Of a stretch of 48,855 bases of DNA, positions 29,626 to 39,563 are shown one piece after another. The stretch's first letter is position 1, and every line of letters begins with the position of its first letter. The notes below the pieces were generated by a model. It ran no database searches. It had not been told where the DNA came from and was given only the letters and a program-made list of their open reading frames with translations. Both the position numbers and the translations under genes were made by a program. The stretch is taken from positions 1 to 48,855 of the forward strand of contig NSIH01000008.1 of NCBI GenBank assembly GCA_002737315.1, read 5' to 3'. Origin of the DNA: Flavobacteriales bacterium (GTDB taxonomy: Bacteria; Bacteroidota; Bacteroidia; Flavobacteriales; Schleiferiaceae).

Positions 29626-30816
29626 CTAACCTACATGCTGGCTAACCAGATCGGCAGCCTCCTGGAGCAATGTGGCAGAATAGACCTTAAGGCCACTTTC
29701 TTCGATGAGTATTTTTGCCTCGGCGGCGTTGGTTCCCTGAAGGCGCACTATGATGGGAACGGAAATTTCACCAATGCTTCGGTAGGCATCAACAATTCCT
29801 TGAGCAACCCGATCGCAACGAACGATTCCACCAAAAATATTCACAAGAATTGCCTTTACATTAGGATCCTCGAGGATGATTCTAAAGGCAGTCTCCACTC
29901 GCTGTGCGTCTGCAGTCCCGCCCACATCCAAGAAGTTTGCAGGGTTTCCGCCCGCCATTTTGATGATGTCCATGGTGGCCATGGCGAGCCCCGCCCCGTT
30001 GACCATGCAGCCGACGTTGCCGTCGAGCTTTACAAAATTTAGTCCTACTTCGGCCGCGCGGACTTCCGTCGGATCTTCTTCGCGGTAGTCGCGAAGTGCC
30101 TCAAGGTCAGGATGGCGAAACAAGGAGTTGTCGTCGAGAGCTACCTTGGCATCTACCGCCAAAATTTTATTATCGCTGGTTTTTAGGACAGGATTAATTT
30201 CAAATAAGGCAGCGTCAGCACCCTCGTAGGCTTTGACCAAACTTTTAACAAAAGCCACCATCTCCTTAGAGGCCGCTCCGCTTAAGCCAAGGTTGAATGC
30301 GATTCGTCGCGCTTGAAAATCCTGGAGGCCCACGAAGGAATCAATGTGCTCTGTAAAAATGCGTTCCGGGTGATTTTCTGCAACCTCCTCGATGTTCATT
30401 CCCCCGTCAGGACTGTACATGATCATTGGACAACTGGCCGCTCTATCAAGCAAAACAGACATATAGTATTCCTCCGTAGGCGATTCGCCGGGGTAGTAAA
30501 CGTCTTCTGCAATGAGTACTTGGTGGACCTTCTTGCCTTCTGCGGAAGTTTGCGGCGTTACGAGCATCATGCCCAAAATTTGACCTGATCGTTCGCGAAC
30601 TTCCTCAAGATTCTTGGCCAACTTTACGCCTCCCGCTTTTCCGCGTCCTCCCGCATGAACCTGAGCCTTAACCACATGCCATGATGTACCGGTCTGTTCG
30701 GTTAGTTGCTTCGCAGCAGACACCGCCTCGTCGGGTGTTGAAGCAACGATTCCGCGCTGAATGCGCACCCCATAACGAGCCAAAATTTCTTTGCCTTGGT
30801 ATTCGTGAAGATTCAT
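29626..30816 (-). CDS. sucC: succinate-CoA ligase beta subunit
   Basis: MNLHEYQGKEILARYGV, VKAQVHAGGRGKAGGVK, NIFGGIVRCD. Confidence 0.97.
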   Translation of the reverse strand: MNLHEYQGKEILARYGVRIQRGIVASTPDEAVSAAKQLTEQTGTSWHVVKAQVHAGGRGKAGGVKLAKNLEEVRERSGQILGMMLVTPQTSAEGKKVHQVLIAEDVYYPGESPTEEYYMSVLLDRAASCPMIMYSPDGGMNIEEVAENHPERIFTEHIDSFVGLQDFQARRIAFNLGLSGAASKEMVAFVKSLVKAYEGADAALFEINPVLKTSDNKILAVDAKVALDDNSLFRHPDLEALRDYREEDPTEVRAAEVGLNFVKLDGNVGCMVNGAGLAMATMDIIKMAGGNPANFLDVGGTADAQRVETAFRIILEDPNVKAILVNIFGGIVRCDRVAQGIVDAYRSIGEISVPIIVRLQGTNAAEAKILIEESGLKVYSATLLQEAADLVSQHVG

Positions 30817-30896
30817 AATTATTGGGGTTAAAGGTTCTTTGGCCGGCCTAGCAAAAGTACGTCTGAGAGCGCGGATTTCACTCGTACTTTTGAGGA

Positions 30897-31553
30897 ATGA
30901 GCCACTTGATTGAAGCCCAAAACCTGCACAAGAGCTACGGGAGCCTCCGGGTGCTTCAAGGAATTAACTTTAGTTTGAATTCGTCAGAATTTGTTGCGAT
31001 TACGGGGGCCAGTGGCTCGGGTAAATCCACGCTTCTTCATCTTTTAGCAGGTCTTGATCAGCCAGACCAGGGCCAACTCGCTTTTGAAGGATTGCCCTAT
31101 GCACAGTCAGGCAAGGCCCTTGACCTGTTTCGCAACCAGAGCCTAGGGCTGGTCTTTCAGTTTCATCATTTGATGCCTGAACTCACGGCGCTTGAAAACA
31201 TCCTACTCCCCGCACTGATTGCGGGTAATTATGGCAAAAACCCTGAAGTTCAGGCTCGAGCAATTGCCGAACGCCTAGACGTGGCCGACCGACTGAACCA
31301 CCGTCCCGACGAGCTTAGCGGAGGAGAACAGCAGCGAATCGCCATCGCTCGGGCGCTTATCAACCAACCCAAAGTACTGCTGGCAGACGAACCTTCGGGC
31401 AATTTGGACCGTGGGCGGTCTGAGGAACTCTACCAGCTTCTCGACGAGTCTCGCAAGGTCTGGAACGTTGCCATTGTCGTGGCCACCCATTCCGACTGGC
31501 TCGCAAGTAAGGCAGACCGACGCCTGCACCTGCAGGACGGGCAATGGACCTAG
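30897..31553 (+). CDS. ABC transporter ATP-binding protein (LolD-like)
   Basis: Walker [36 protein letters not shown]. Confidence 0.92.
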   Translation: MSHLIEAQNLHKSYGSLRVLQGINFSLNSSEFVAITGASGSGKSTLLHLLAGLDQPDQGQLAFEGLPYAQSGKALDLFRNQSLGLVFQFHHLMPELTALENILLPALIAGNYGKNPEVQARAIAERLDVADRLNHRPDELSGGEQQRIAIARALINQPKVLLADEPSGNLDRGRSEELYQLLDESRKVWNVAIVVATHSDWLASKADRRLHLQDGQWT

Positions 31554-32314
31554 CCGACCTACTCTTGTCTTGGGCGGACCGTGTGGAACGCCCCGATTTC
31601 GTACCCTTTGACCCGATCTCACTGCCGCGTAGGTTCTTAGACGACCCTCTTAGTGCCGAATTAGTTGGCTTCATGGCCGCTACCATTGCCTGGGGATCGA
31701 GAACATCCATCATCGCTTCGGCAGAAAGAGCTGTTGGCGAAATGGGCGATCGGCCCGCGCAATGGCTAATAGAGGCCGACGAATCCGACCTTAAGCTACT
31801 GCCATGGCGGCACCGAACCCTATTGGCTGAAGATTCCGCCATACTGTTGGCTGGACTGCAGGCAGCGCTTCGCAAAAGAGGCTCACTGGCTGGTTTGTTT
31901 GCACTGCAGCCCGAGGAAACCGATTTTGGTCCTGCCATTGATCGCGCCCGGCTCGAGCTGCTTGGAGATGCCGTGAATTCTCGCACAGCAAAGCACATTG
32001 CAAGTCCTGCTGCGGGCTCTGCAGCAAAACGTCTGCATTTGTTTTTGCGCTGGATGGTTCGCCCCAACCGACGCGGTGTCGACTTGGGTATTTGGTCCCA
32101 CCTACCGAAGTCTGCCCTGAGCTGCCCCCTGGATGTTCACAGCGCAAGAGTTGCGCGCGGACTTGGGCTACTGCAGCGCAAGCAAAACGATGCCCTGGCG
32201 GTCAAGGAACTCGACTATGCCCTGCGCCTCATTGACCCAGAAGACCCTGCCCGGTTAGATTTTGCGCTTTTTGGACTGGGAATTGATGCGGCGGAGCTCT
32301 GGCGCAATTACTGA
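31544..32314 (+). CDS. TIGR02757/DUF2400 family protein
   Basis: FDPISLPRRFLDDPLSAELVGFMAATIAWGSR; LHLFLRWMVRPNRRGVDLGIW; HSARVARGLGLL. Confidence 0.85.
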   Translation: MDLADLLLSWADRVERPDFVPFDPISLPRRFLDDPLSAELVGFMAATIAWGSRTSIIASAERAVGEMGDRPAQWLIEADESDLKLLPWRHRTLLAEDSAILLAGLQAALRKRGSLAGLFALQPEETDFGPAIDRARLELLGDAVNSRTAKHIASPAAGSAAKRLHLFLRWMVRPNRRGVDLGIWSHLPKSALSCPLDVHSARVARGLGLLQRKQNDALAVKELDYALRLIDPEDPARLDFALFGLGIDAAELWRNY

Positions 32315-32342
32315 AATCAGAGAAGGCGTCAAAATCCTAGGC

Positions 32343-34232
32343 TTAAAGGATTAGGACCTCGGTGCGTCGGTTTCGCGCCCTACCCTGCTCTGTCTGGTTT
32401 GATTCAATTGGTTTACTCAGACCATAACCTTTGTATTCCAATTGATTACGATCAACTCCCTCATTAATCAATTCAAGAACTATTCCCTTGGCGCGGCGCT
32501 CCGATAAATCAAGATTGTAGGCTGAGCTGCCCACGCTGTCGGTATGCCCCTCGATGCAAACCCTCACCTTGGAATTGGCTTTGAGCCATGCAACCAAACT
32601 GAGCAACTCTGGCCTTGATTGGGGCAGAAGCGCCTCGGAATCCGTAGCAAAATAGAGGTTTTCAAGCCTTGTGCGTTGGCCCGACTCGATGGGCTGCAGC
32701 CAAAGGGTGTCCATTTGGGAATCCTTGGAACGCTCGGTTAAAATTCTGCGTTCGCTAAGCATCTGGTAGCCCGCTGCCTGTATTTGAAATCCGCGCGGAC
32801 TTCCCTCGACCAAGGCAACTTGGTAGCTTGAGCCTTTGTGGTCCAGCACCCTAGACTGTTCAAAGTCAGAAATCTTCCACTGTGCATCAGCAACCAAGCC
32901 TCCCTTGACTCGGTCGGCGACCCAGACCGTCCACCAGAGAATTGGACTGGGACGATAGGACTCGGGCAGCGAAAGCTGGTACAAATCAACCCGCCCCGCT
33001 GCATCACCAAGGATTCCGCCGCGTGCAAAAAAAGCCTCTTTGCCGTCGGGCCGGACTACCAAACCAAAATTATCAAGGTGGTCATTCAAGGGAGGAGGGA
33101 GATGCTGCGGTTCGGACCAAGTACTGTCGGTGGTTCGCCTGCTCAGGTACAAATCCAATCCGCCCATTCCCTCGCGACCGCTGGAGGCAAAATAGAGGGT
33201 TTTGCCGTCGGCATGCAAAAACGGCGTAGACTCTGCGCCAGAGGAGTTAATCGGACTAGGCAAGGGCGCAACTTGGGCCCACCGTCCGTCGCGCAACTGG
33301 GCATGCCAAATAGTAGCTGTTCCTTCACCTTGGCGGGATTCTCGTACAAAAAAAAGTTCTCGGCCGTCCGCCGACAGGCAGGGCTGTGATTCCCATTGAC
33401 CCGTGTTAATGTCAGGGCCAGCATTTTGCGCTTCGGACCAGCGGCCGTCCGCGCGGAGAAAAGAAAAATAAATATCACAGGACCCGTAGCCCTCTTCTCG
33501 CTCGCAGGCGGCAAAAGCCATCATTTTTTGGTCGCCTCTTACACTGACTGCCCCTTCATTCCCCATGGTATTGAGTCCGCCGGGGAGCGCAAAGGCCTTG
33601 GACCAGGTGCCCTCTAGCCGCCGGCTGGACATAATTACTTCGTCCCCGAGCGCGCTGGGCTGACGAGCCGTGAAGTAAAGGCTTGCGTTGTCTCCCGATA
33701 TACTCGGGAAGTAGTTCATTTCAAGCTGGTTCACCGAATCACTAAGTCGAGAAAAGGCATAGTCACCCGGACGATGCAATGCCGTTTGAGAAAATCTGGC
33801 AGAGGCTCGAATCCGCTCCGCCTCTTGGCGCTGTACGGAGGGTGTTTTAGGGAGTGCCAAATAGGCTGTGGCTGCAGAATCTGCGTGAACGTACCATCCT
33901 TGAAGCATGGCATTAGTCGTCCAGCGAAACATGGCTTGACGTTCTGCGCCCGCGGCAGCCCCACGCACAAAGGCAGCGCGAGCCTTTTGATCGTCAAGCG
34001 GTTCAAAGGCGGAATAGGCTTCGCCCAAGGCAACCCATGCCGCGGCATATTCGGGATTCGAAGAAACCACCTTCTCGAGCAGAGTTCGCGCCTTTTGAAC
34101 CTGAGGAGGCTTCGACCGCAGCAACTCCATTGCCTTCTGAAAACGAAGGACTTCAGCCTTGGACTGAGCAAGGAGAAGTGCCGGGAAACCCAGCGCTGCC
34201 AAGAGAAAAATCCGCCAAAGCATAGGCTGCAA
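32343..34232 (-). CDS. OmpA-family outer membrane protein with WD40/PD40-like repeats
   Basis: C-terminal IEGHTDSVGSSAYNLDLSERRAKGIVLELINEGV; start could be 34223. Confidence 0.9.
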   Translation of the reverse strand: MQPMLWRIFLLAALGFPALLLAQSKAEVLRFQKAMELLRSKPPQVQKARTLLEKVVSSNPEYAAAWVALGEAYSAFEPLDDQKARAAFVRGAAAGAERQAMFRWTTNAMLQGWYVHADSAATAYLALPKTPSVQRQEAERIRASARFSQTALHRPGDYAFSRLSDSVNQLEMNYFPSISGDNASLYFTARQPSALGDEVIMSSRRLEGTWSKAFALPGGLNTMGNEGAVSVRGDQKMMAFAACEREEGYGSCDIYFSFLRADGRWSEAQNAGPDINTGQWESQPCLSADGRELFFVRESRQGEGTATIWHAQLRDGRWAQVAPLPSPINSSGAESTPFLHADGKTLYFASSGREGMGGLDLYLSRRTTDSTWSEPQHLPPPLNDHLDNFGLVVRPDGKEAFFARGGILGDAAGRVDLYQLSLPESYRPSPILWWTVWVADRVKGGLVADAQWKISDFEQSRVLDHKGSSYQVALVEGSPRGFQIQAAGYQMLSERRILTERSKDSQMDTLWLQPIESGQRTRLENLYFATDSEALLPQSRPELLSLVAWLKANSKVRVCIEGHTDSVGSSAYNLDLSERRAKGIVLELINEGVDRNQLEYKGYGLSKPIESNQTEQGRARNRRTEVLIL

Positions 34233-34275
34233 GGTACGCTTAGAGCACCTACCTTTGATTTTTGGCCTCTACCCT

Positions 34276-34716
34276 ATGTCTGAAACGCAATTAGATCGCG
34301 TACGCGAAGTGTTCAACCGCTACCTCAAGGAGCGCGGGCAACGCAAAACCCCCGAACGCTATGCGATTTTAAGCGAGGTGTACGCCGAAGTTGGGCATTT
34401 TGACGTAGAAACGCTGTACTCGGGAATGAAGGCCAAGAACTACCACGTGAGTAGGGCCACCCTATACAATACTCTAGACCTTCTTGTGGAATGCGGCTTG
34501 GTGCGGCGCCATCAGTTCGCGACCAACCAGGCGCACTACGAGAAATCCTACTTTAACCGCCAGCACGACCACCTTTTAATGGTCGATAGCGGTGAGGTCA
34601 TCGAGTTCTGCGATCCACGAATCCAGCAAATTAAAGCCAGTATTGCCGAGCTCTTTGGAGTGGAGGTTACCGGTCACCAACTATACATCTACGCTAAATC
34701 AAAAAACATACAATGA
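34276..34716 (+). CDS. Fur-family transcriptional regulator
   Basis: GQRKTPERYAILSEVY...HFDVETLY...VSRATLYNTLDLLVECGLV; no C-terminal CxxC pairs. Confidence 0.9.
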   Translation: MSETQLDRVREVFNRYLKERGQRKTPERYAILSEVYAEVGHFDVETLYSGMKAKNYHVSRATLYNTLDLLVECGLVRRHQFATNQAHYEKSYFNRQHDHLLMVDSGEVIEFCDPRIQQIKASIAELFGVEVTGHQLYIYAKSKNIQ

Positions 34717-35984
34717 AGGGTGCTGACATACTTCTTGGCCTGCAGTGGGGCGACGAGGGCAAAGGTAAAATTGTGGACGTCCTGACCAGGGACTATGATG
34801 TGGTTGCACGCTTTCAGGGCGGGCCCAATGCAGGACACACCCTTGAATTCAATGGAATTAAGCACGTACTTCATACTATTCCTAGCGGAATTTTTCACCC
34901 TAAGGCCATCAATATCGTGGGCAACGGGGTCGTAATCGACCCCGTGGTGTTCATGCGTGAGATCGATAAACTCGTTCCCTACGGAGTGTCCTTCGCAAAT
35001 TGCCTAAGGATTTCGCGTAAGGCACATCTAATTCTACCGAGTCATCGCCTGTTGGACGCGGCGTCTGAAGCGGCCAAAGGAAAAAACAAGATCGGATCAA
35101 CCCTCAAGGGAATTGGACCATCCTACATGGATAAGACGGGCAGAAACGGACTTCGCGTTGGAGACATCGAACTTCCTGATTTTGGTGAGCGATACAGAGC
35201 GCTCAAAGCCAAACACCTCCAAATGCTGGACGGTGCGACGCAGGCCTTTGACCTGGACGAAGCCGAATCAGAGTGGTACGAAGCCATTGCTCGCTTGCAG
35301 GAACTGCCACTAGCCGACACCGACATTCTTATTCAGGAGGCCTACCGTGCAGGTAAGCGCATTTTAGCCGAAGGCGCGCAGGGCACTATGCTCGACATCG
35401 ACTTTGGGACCTATCCGTTTGTAACGTCCTCCACCACGACGGCCGCAGGGGCTTGTACCGGCTTAGGCTTGGCCCCAAACCGCATCGGGGAGGTCATTGG
35501 TATTTTTAAGGCCTATTGCACCCGAGTCGGCAGCGGTCCATTCCCCACTGAACTCGACAATGAATTGGGAGAGAAAATCCGCCAAATTGGCCGAGAGTTC
35601 GGCTCGACAACCGGCCGGCCGCGTCGCACGGGTTGGCTTGATTTAGTGGCACTTAAGTACGCTGTTGAAGTGAACGGGGTCACGCAACTCATGATGATGA
35701 AGGCCGACGTGCTCAGCGGGCTCGACAGCCTCGAGGTTTGCACCTCCTACCGATACCGCGGCGAAGAGGTAGACCACCTTCCCTACCGACTTGATGCACA
35801 GCTCCTTGAGCCGGTCTACCAAAGCCTCCCGGGCTGGAGCGAAGACTTGACCGGGGTGCGGCAAACAACGGATCTCCCCGATACCCTAACGTCTTATGTG
35901 CGTTTTATTGAGAATTTCACGGGCGTTCCGGTGGTCTTGGTCTCGGTTGGCCCCGACCGCGAGCAAACCCTATGGCGACGCTAG
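34713..35984 (+). CDS. purA: adenylosuccinate synthetase
   Basis: ADILLGLQWGDEGKGKIVD, GPNAGHT, EGAQGTMLDIDFGTYPFVTSS. Confidence 0.97.
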   Translation: MKGADILLGLQWGDEGKGKIVDVLTRDYDVVARFQGGPNAGHTLEFNGIKHVLHTIPSGIFHPKAINIVGNGVVIDPVVFMREIDKLVPYGVSFANCLRISRKAHLILPSHRLLDAASEAAKGKNKIGSTLKGIGPSYMDKTGRNGLRVGDIELPDFGERYRALKAKHLQMLDGATQAFDLDEAESEWYEAIARLQELPLADTDILIQEAYRAGKRILAEGAQGTMLDIDFGTYPFVTSSTTTAAGACTGLGLAPNRIGEVIGIFKAYCTRVGSGPFPTELDNELGEKIRQIGREFGSTTGRPRRTGWLDLVALKYAVEVNGVTQLMMMKADVLSGLDSLEVCTSYRYRGEEVDHLPYRLDAQLLEPVYQSLPGWSEDLTGVRQTTDLPDTLTSYVRFIENFTGVPVVLVSVGPDREQTLWRR

Positions 35985-37327
35985 GTAGAACCAAGCTTAC
36001 TTCGCTCGCGCTGCTGCTTGCAGGAATGCTCGGCGCACAAACGATACAGCTCAAGCAGGCCGATCGCTTCACCGTGGTGAATTTAGATGGCCGCAGCGTA
36101 ACCAAACTGCGCGGGAGGGTCAAACTCGTTAGCGCCGAAGGTGTTTTTACCTGCGATAGCGCAGACTGGTACCGAGGCGAGAACCGTCTTTTTGCCTACC
36201 ACAACGTGCGCTTCGCTGGCCGTGAAGGCCTAATAATTCGATCTCGAGTCTTGGAATACCTTAATGGCGAAAGCTACTTCTCTGGCGGAGTAACGGTTTC
36301 AGACGGCGATCAAAGCCTGCGAACGTCGAGTTTGCGCTACAGTACGTCGACCAAAAAGGGAATTTTTAGTCAGCGGGCAGAACTCAACACCAAAGACGGC
36401 ACGCTGACTTGCCGACGCGGAGATTTCAATGGAGGCAGCTATCGTTTTTTTGGTGATGTTCGATGGACCGGCGCCAACGAAAGGCTTTACAGCGAACAAA
36501 TGGACTACCACGCGGAGCAGGGAAGTGCGCAATTACCTCTGGGAGGATCCGGTCGCTTCAATGAGGATTCCCTGGTGTTTGGAGGCGGCACCCTGAAACT
36601 GAACGGATCCCGGTCCTTTGATTTCATTAATGGAGTTCAAGGCTGGGGGCCATCCCGGCAGTTTAGCGCTGATCGATTCCGAAGGTGGTCCGATGCCGAT
36701 CGATCGGAATGGACGGGGTCGGCCTACCTCGCCGACTGGGAGGGAGACAGTACCGAACTCTGGGCGGACTGGCTTGCTACTACCCCCGACAGCATTAATG
36801 CCCGTGGGAATGCATCAGTTGCCATGACTTCATGGAGCGGACGGGCAGAAAGCTGGAGGGGTCATCGAAGGGATTCCGTCTTTCTTCTCGAGGGAAGCCC
36901 AGTGGTTTGGAGCGAAGACTACCAAATTATTGCAAAGCAATTTACTATGAGCCAATGGGGACCTGGCGATAGTCTTTGGGCCAATGAGGGGGTGCACCTG
37001 GGCGAAGTATCAGACAGCAGCGGGCGCTGCAACCAAATGGCTGCAGAATCCATGCGCGCGCGAATTCTAAAGGGAAAAATGCAGCGAATGGACCTAGAAA
37101 CCAACGCCGAAGCCCTTTTCTACCCCGAGGATGGACCAGCCAGCCGAATGAAGTCAGGGAGAATCGAACTCTGGTTTAAGCCCGAGGGAGGCATAGACGA
37201 AATTCGTTTTTATCCGAGCCCCAAGGGGAGCGCCGTCAACGAAACGGCACCCAGTTATTTACCGGGTTATGCTGATCGTTGGGGCGAGCGTCCTTCCAGA
37301 ACTGCGGCGATGTCTGGCCTAAAGTAG
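35972..37327 (+). CDS. OstA/LptA-like periplasmic protein
   Basis: KLRGRVKLVSAEGVFTCDSADWYRGENRLFAYHNVRF; signal peptide. Confidence 0.75.
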   Translation: MATLGRTKLTSLALLLAGMLGAQTIQLKQADRFTVVNLDGRSVTKLRGRVKLVSAEGVFTCDSADWYRGENRLFAYHNVRFAGREGLIIRSRVLEYLNGESYFSGGVTVSDGDQSLRTSSLRYSTSTKKGIFSQRAELNTKDGTLTCRRGDFNGGSYRFFGDVRWTGANERLYSEQMDYHAEQGSAQLPLGGSGRFNEDSLVFGGGTLKLNGSRSFDFINGVQGWGPSRQFSADRFRRWSDADRSEWTGSAYLADWEGDSTELWADWLATTPDSINARGNASVAMTSWSGRAESWRGHRRDSVFLLEGSPVVWSEDYQIIAKQFTMSQWGPGDSLWANEGVHLGEVSDSSGRCNQMAAESMRARILKGKMQRMDLETNAEALFYPEDGPASRMKSGRIELWFKPEGGIDEIRFYPSPKGSAVNETAPSYLPGYADRWGERPSRTAAMSGLK

Positions 37328-37674
37328 TTTGGGCCCTTCATGACCTTGCCGTCTTCGCGGTAAATCGGCTGACCGTCAGCGCCTAATTTACTTAGGTTGC
37401 TTCGGTGAATCTCTCTAAACACCTCTTCAATAAGGTCCTGCAAGCCGTGAGTAATAATGGTTCCGCACAAAATGTAAAGCTGATCCCCGAGGGCGTCAGC
37501 TACCTCTACTAGGTTGCCAGCGCGCGCAGCGTCTAGGTATTCCTCGTTTTCTTCGGCCATTAGTCGGTGGCGAAGTGCCACTAAATCCTCGCTCGGCATG
37601 ATCAATGGCGCATCCTGCATCGGTACGCGGTAGGTGCGGTGAAATTCAGAAACTGAATCAAGTATCTCCTTCAT
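37267..37674 (-). CDS. MazG-like nucleotide pyrophosphohydrolase
   Basis: EENEEYLDAARAGNLVEVADALGDQLYIL (EExxE...D); ATG at 37674 preferred. Confidence 0.85.
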   Translation of the reverse strand: MKEILDSVSEFHRTYRVPMQDAPLIMPSEDLVALRHRLMAEENEEYLDAARAGNLVEVADALGDQLYILCGTIITHGLQDLIEEVFREIHRSNLSKLGADGQPIYREDGKVMKGPNYFRPDIAAVLEGRSPQRSA

Positions 37675-37703
37675 TTGGCTGTATTTTTGGTTGAAATTAC
37701 GCA

Positions 37704-37892
37704 ATGGAGACTATTGGAACTGGACACTGGATTTTTGCTGGACTTTTTGCCCTACTTTTTTTGGGTTACTTGGTTTGGAGCTATCGTGTTGACCGACCAA
37801 CCCACGAATTGCACTACCGAGGAGCCTACCGCTACCTTTTAAGTATTTTTGTACTGCTCATGGTAATTTATATTTTCAAACGTTTACTCTAA
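37704..37892 (+). CDS. small membrane protein (62 aa)
   Basis: Two predicted TM stretches; TATTTTTG box 14 nt upstream. Confidence 0.65.
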   Translation: METIGTGHWIFAGLFALLFLGYLVWSYRVDRPTHELHYRGAYRYLLSIFVLLMVIYIFKRLL

Positions 37893-37896
37893 AAGC

Positions 37897-38406
37897 ATGC
37901 GATTTACCCCTTTTGTAGCCCTTGTGCTCGCCGCCGCGAGTCGGTTCCTTCTTATTCCCAATGGCTCTGCCCTACTTGCCGCCAATACCCTGAGCGGAAC
38001 CTGGTTTCGCAAACCTTGGATGCAGATGCTATTACCCTTAGCCCTGCTCTACGCCTCAGATTTGGTGCTTAACAATACCGTCTATTCCGCATACCAAGAG
38101 GGATTTTCCTGGGGCTTTGCCGACAGCCTCGGCGTTTATGCTGCACACTTGGCCGTACTCGCCTACGCTCAGCTTGCCAAACCCAAGGCCGATGGACTTG
38201 CGTGGATCGGGCACAGCGCCGCCAGCAACCTCATCTTTTTTGGTCTAAGCAATTTTGCCGTTTGGTACGCAGGCCATGGATCCTCCTTGGGACTCGTTTA
38301 CCTCGCTGGCCTACCCTTTTTGGGAATTTCGTTTGGAGCTACGACCCTCTGGGGATACGCCATCGGATTCGCGCTGCAGCGCAGCAAGGCAACCGCAAGC
38401 GCATAA
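37897..38406 (+). CDS. DUF6580-type putative membrane transport protein (ECF S-component-like)
   Basis: MRFTPFVALVLAAASRFLLIPN...; 5-6 TM segments. Confidence 0.65.
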   Translation: MRFTPFVALVLAAASRFLLIPNGSALLAANTLSGTWFRKPWMQMLLPLALLYASDLVLNNTVYSAYQEGFSWGFADSLGVYAAHLAVLAYAQLAKPKADGLAWIGHSAASNLIFFGLSNFAVWYAGHGSSLGLVYLAGLPFLGISFGATTLWGYAIGFALQRSKATASA

Positions 38407-38475
38407 ATCATTAGCGCAGCAATAGACAGAGCCGAAGTGACTCTGCCTATAATGCAATGCCGTGATTGGCGAGAA

Positions 38476-39507
38476 CTAGGGCATCCAGACCGCTGCGGTC
38501 GGAACGACTCCAGCCTCAGCAATTGAAATCAATTGGCCCGCGAAGCTGTAGCGGCGTATCTCGCCATTTTGCTGAAAATCCTTGGCATCCAAAACATAGA
38601 TATCTCTCGTGGCAGGTTCCACATAGAGTCCGTAGGCTCCGCCACCAATCCAAGGAATTGCGGGGTAGTCCAGTGCAGTGGGTTCCATTCTCATCACATC
38701 GCCGATGTAGCCGTCGCGAATCCAGTATAAAACTTGACCGTCGGTCTGAAGCCTTGAGGGTCGGTCTGAAATGCCTACCGCGGGGTAGTTGGCGGTCACC
38801 GCGCGAGTTGTGACGTCAATCCGTACCAAAGAAGCGGCTCGGTCCCCTCCTGCCCCACTGTAGTCGGTGTAGCCCGAGCACAGCACGTAAATGCTGTTGC
38901 CCATGCGAACCATTGAGGTGGGATTGATCCCAACAGGAACCGTGGCGAGCAGTTCAAAGGTGGCTGCATCGATAATAGCCACCGTACTGTCGATTCCGTA
39001 GCCTCCGCTGCAGCTTACCCATAGCTCGTTTTCGTAGGCAAGAAGTGCCTCGGGAGCCGTCGCTACATCGACAGAATCACTAATGGTTAGACTTGATTTA
39101 CTCACTCGATAGACCCGGTTTCGGCCCCAATCGCTTACAGCAATGTCCCCACCCTGAAGCACTAAGGCATGGCGGGGCGAGGAAAAGCCCGTGGCTCGGC
39201 CAATCGAGACCAGGTCGGGGTACTCCATGGCCTCAAGCGAAGCCGCTCCGTTTAAAACCGCATAAATCCTGTTGCCGTCAGCCCGAAGTCCGTTGCCTAA
39301 ATTCCCGAGATTCCTTGCATTTGCAGCAAAAAAAGCGTCGGGTGTTATGCTGTCTTGGTCCGACCAATGCGTCAGGGTTGCGGTTCCGCCCATAAAGGCG
39401 CCCTCGTTGAGAATGTAGAGACCCGTTTGAAAGGTGTTTGCGGGCTTATTGGGCTCGCAGGACCAAAGTGCTACGGCAGAACCAATTATAAGTATTGAAC
39501 TCTTCAT
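38476..39507 (-). CDS. BtuG-like YncE/DUF5074 beta-propeller lipoprotein
   Basis: Lipobox-like ALWSC; repeated YVLCSGYTDYSG/ELWVSCSGGYGIDSTVAIIDAATFELLATVPVG; downstream of riboswitch and TonB receptor. Confidence 0.75.
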   Translation of the reverse strand: MKSSILIIGSAVALWSCEPNKPANTFQTGLYILNEGAFMGGTATLTHWSDQDSITPDAFFAANARNLGNLGNGLRADGNRIYAVLNGAASLEAMEYPDLVSIGRATGFSSPRHALVLQGGDIAVSDWGRNRVYRVSKSSLTISDSVDVATAPEALLAYENELWVSCSGGYGIDSTVAIIDAATFELLATVPVGINPTSMVRMGNSIYVLCSGYTDYSGAGGDRAASLVRIDVTTRAVTANYPAVGISDRPSRLQTDGQVLYWIRDGYIGDVMRMEPTALDYPAIPWIGGGAYGLYVEPATRDIYVLDAKDFQQNGEIRRYSFAGQLISIAEAGVVPTAAVWMP

Positions 39508-39563
39508 GTTTTTTATTTTTAGGATTGAAATTATTGGAATACAGGATGATTGAACTATTGAAA

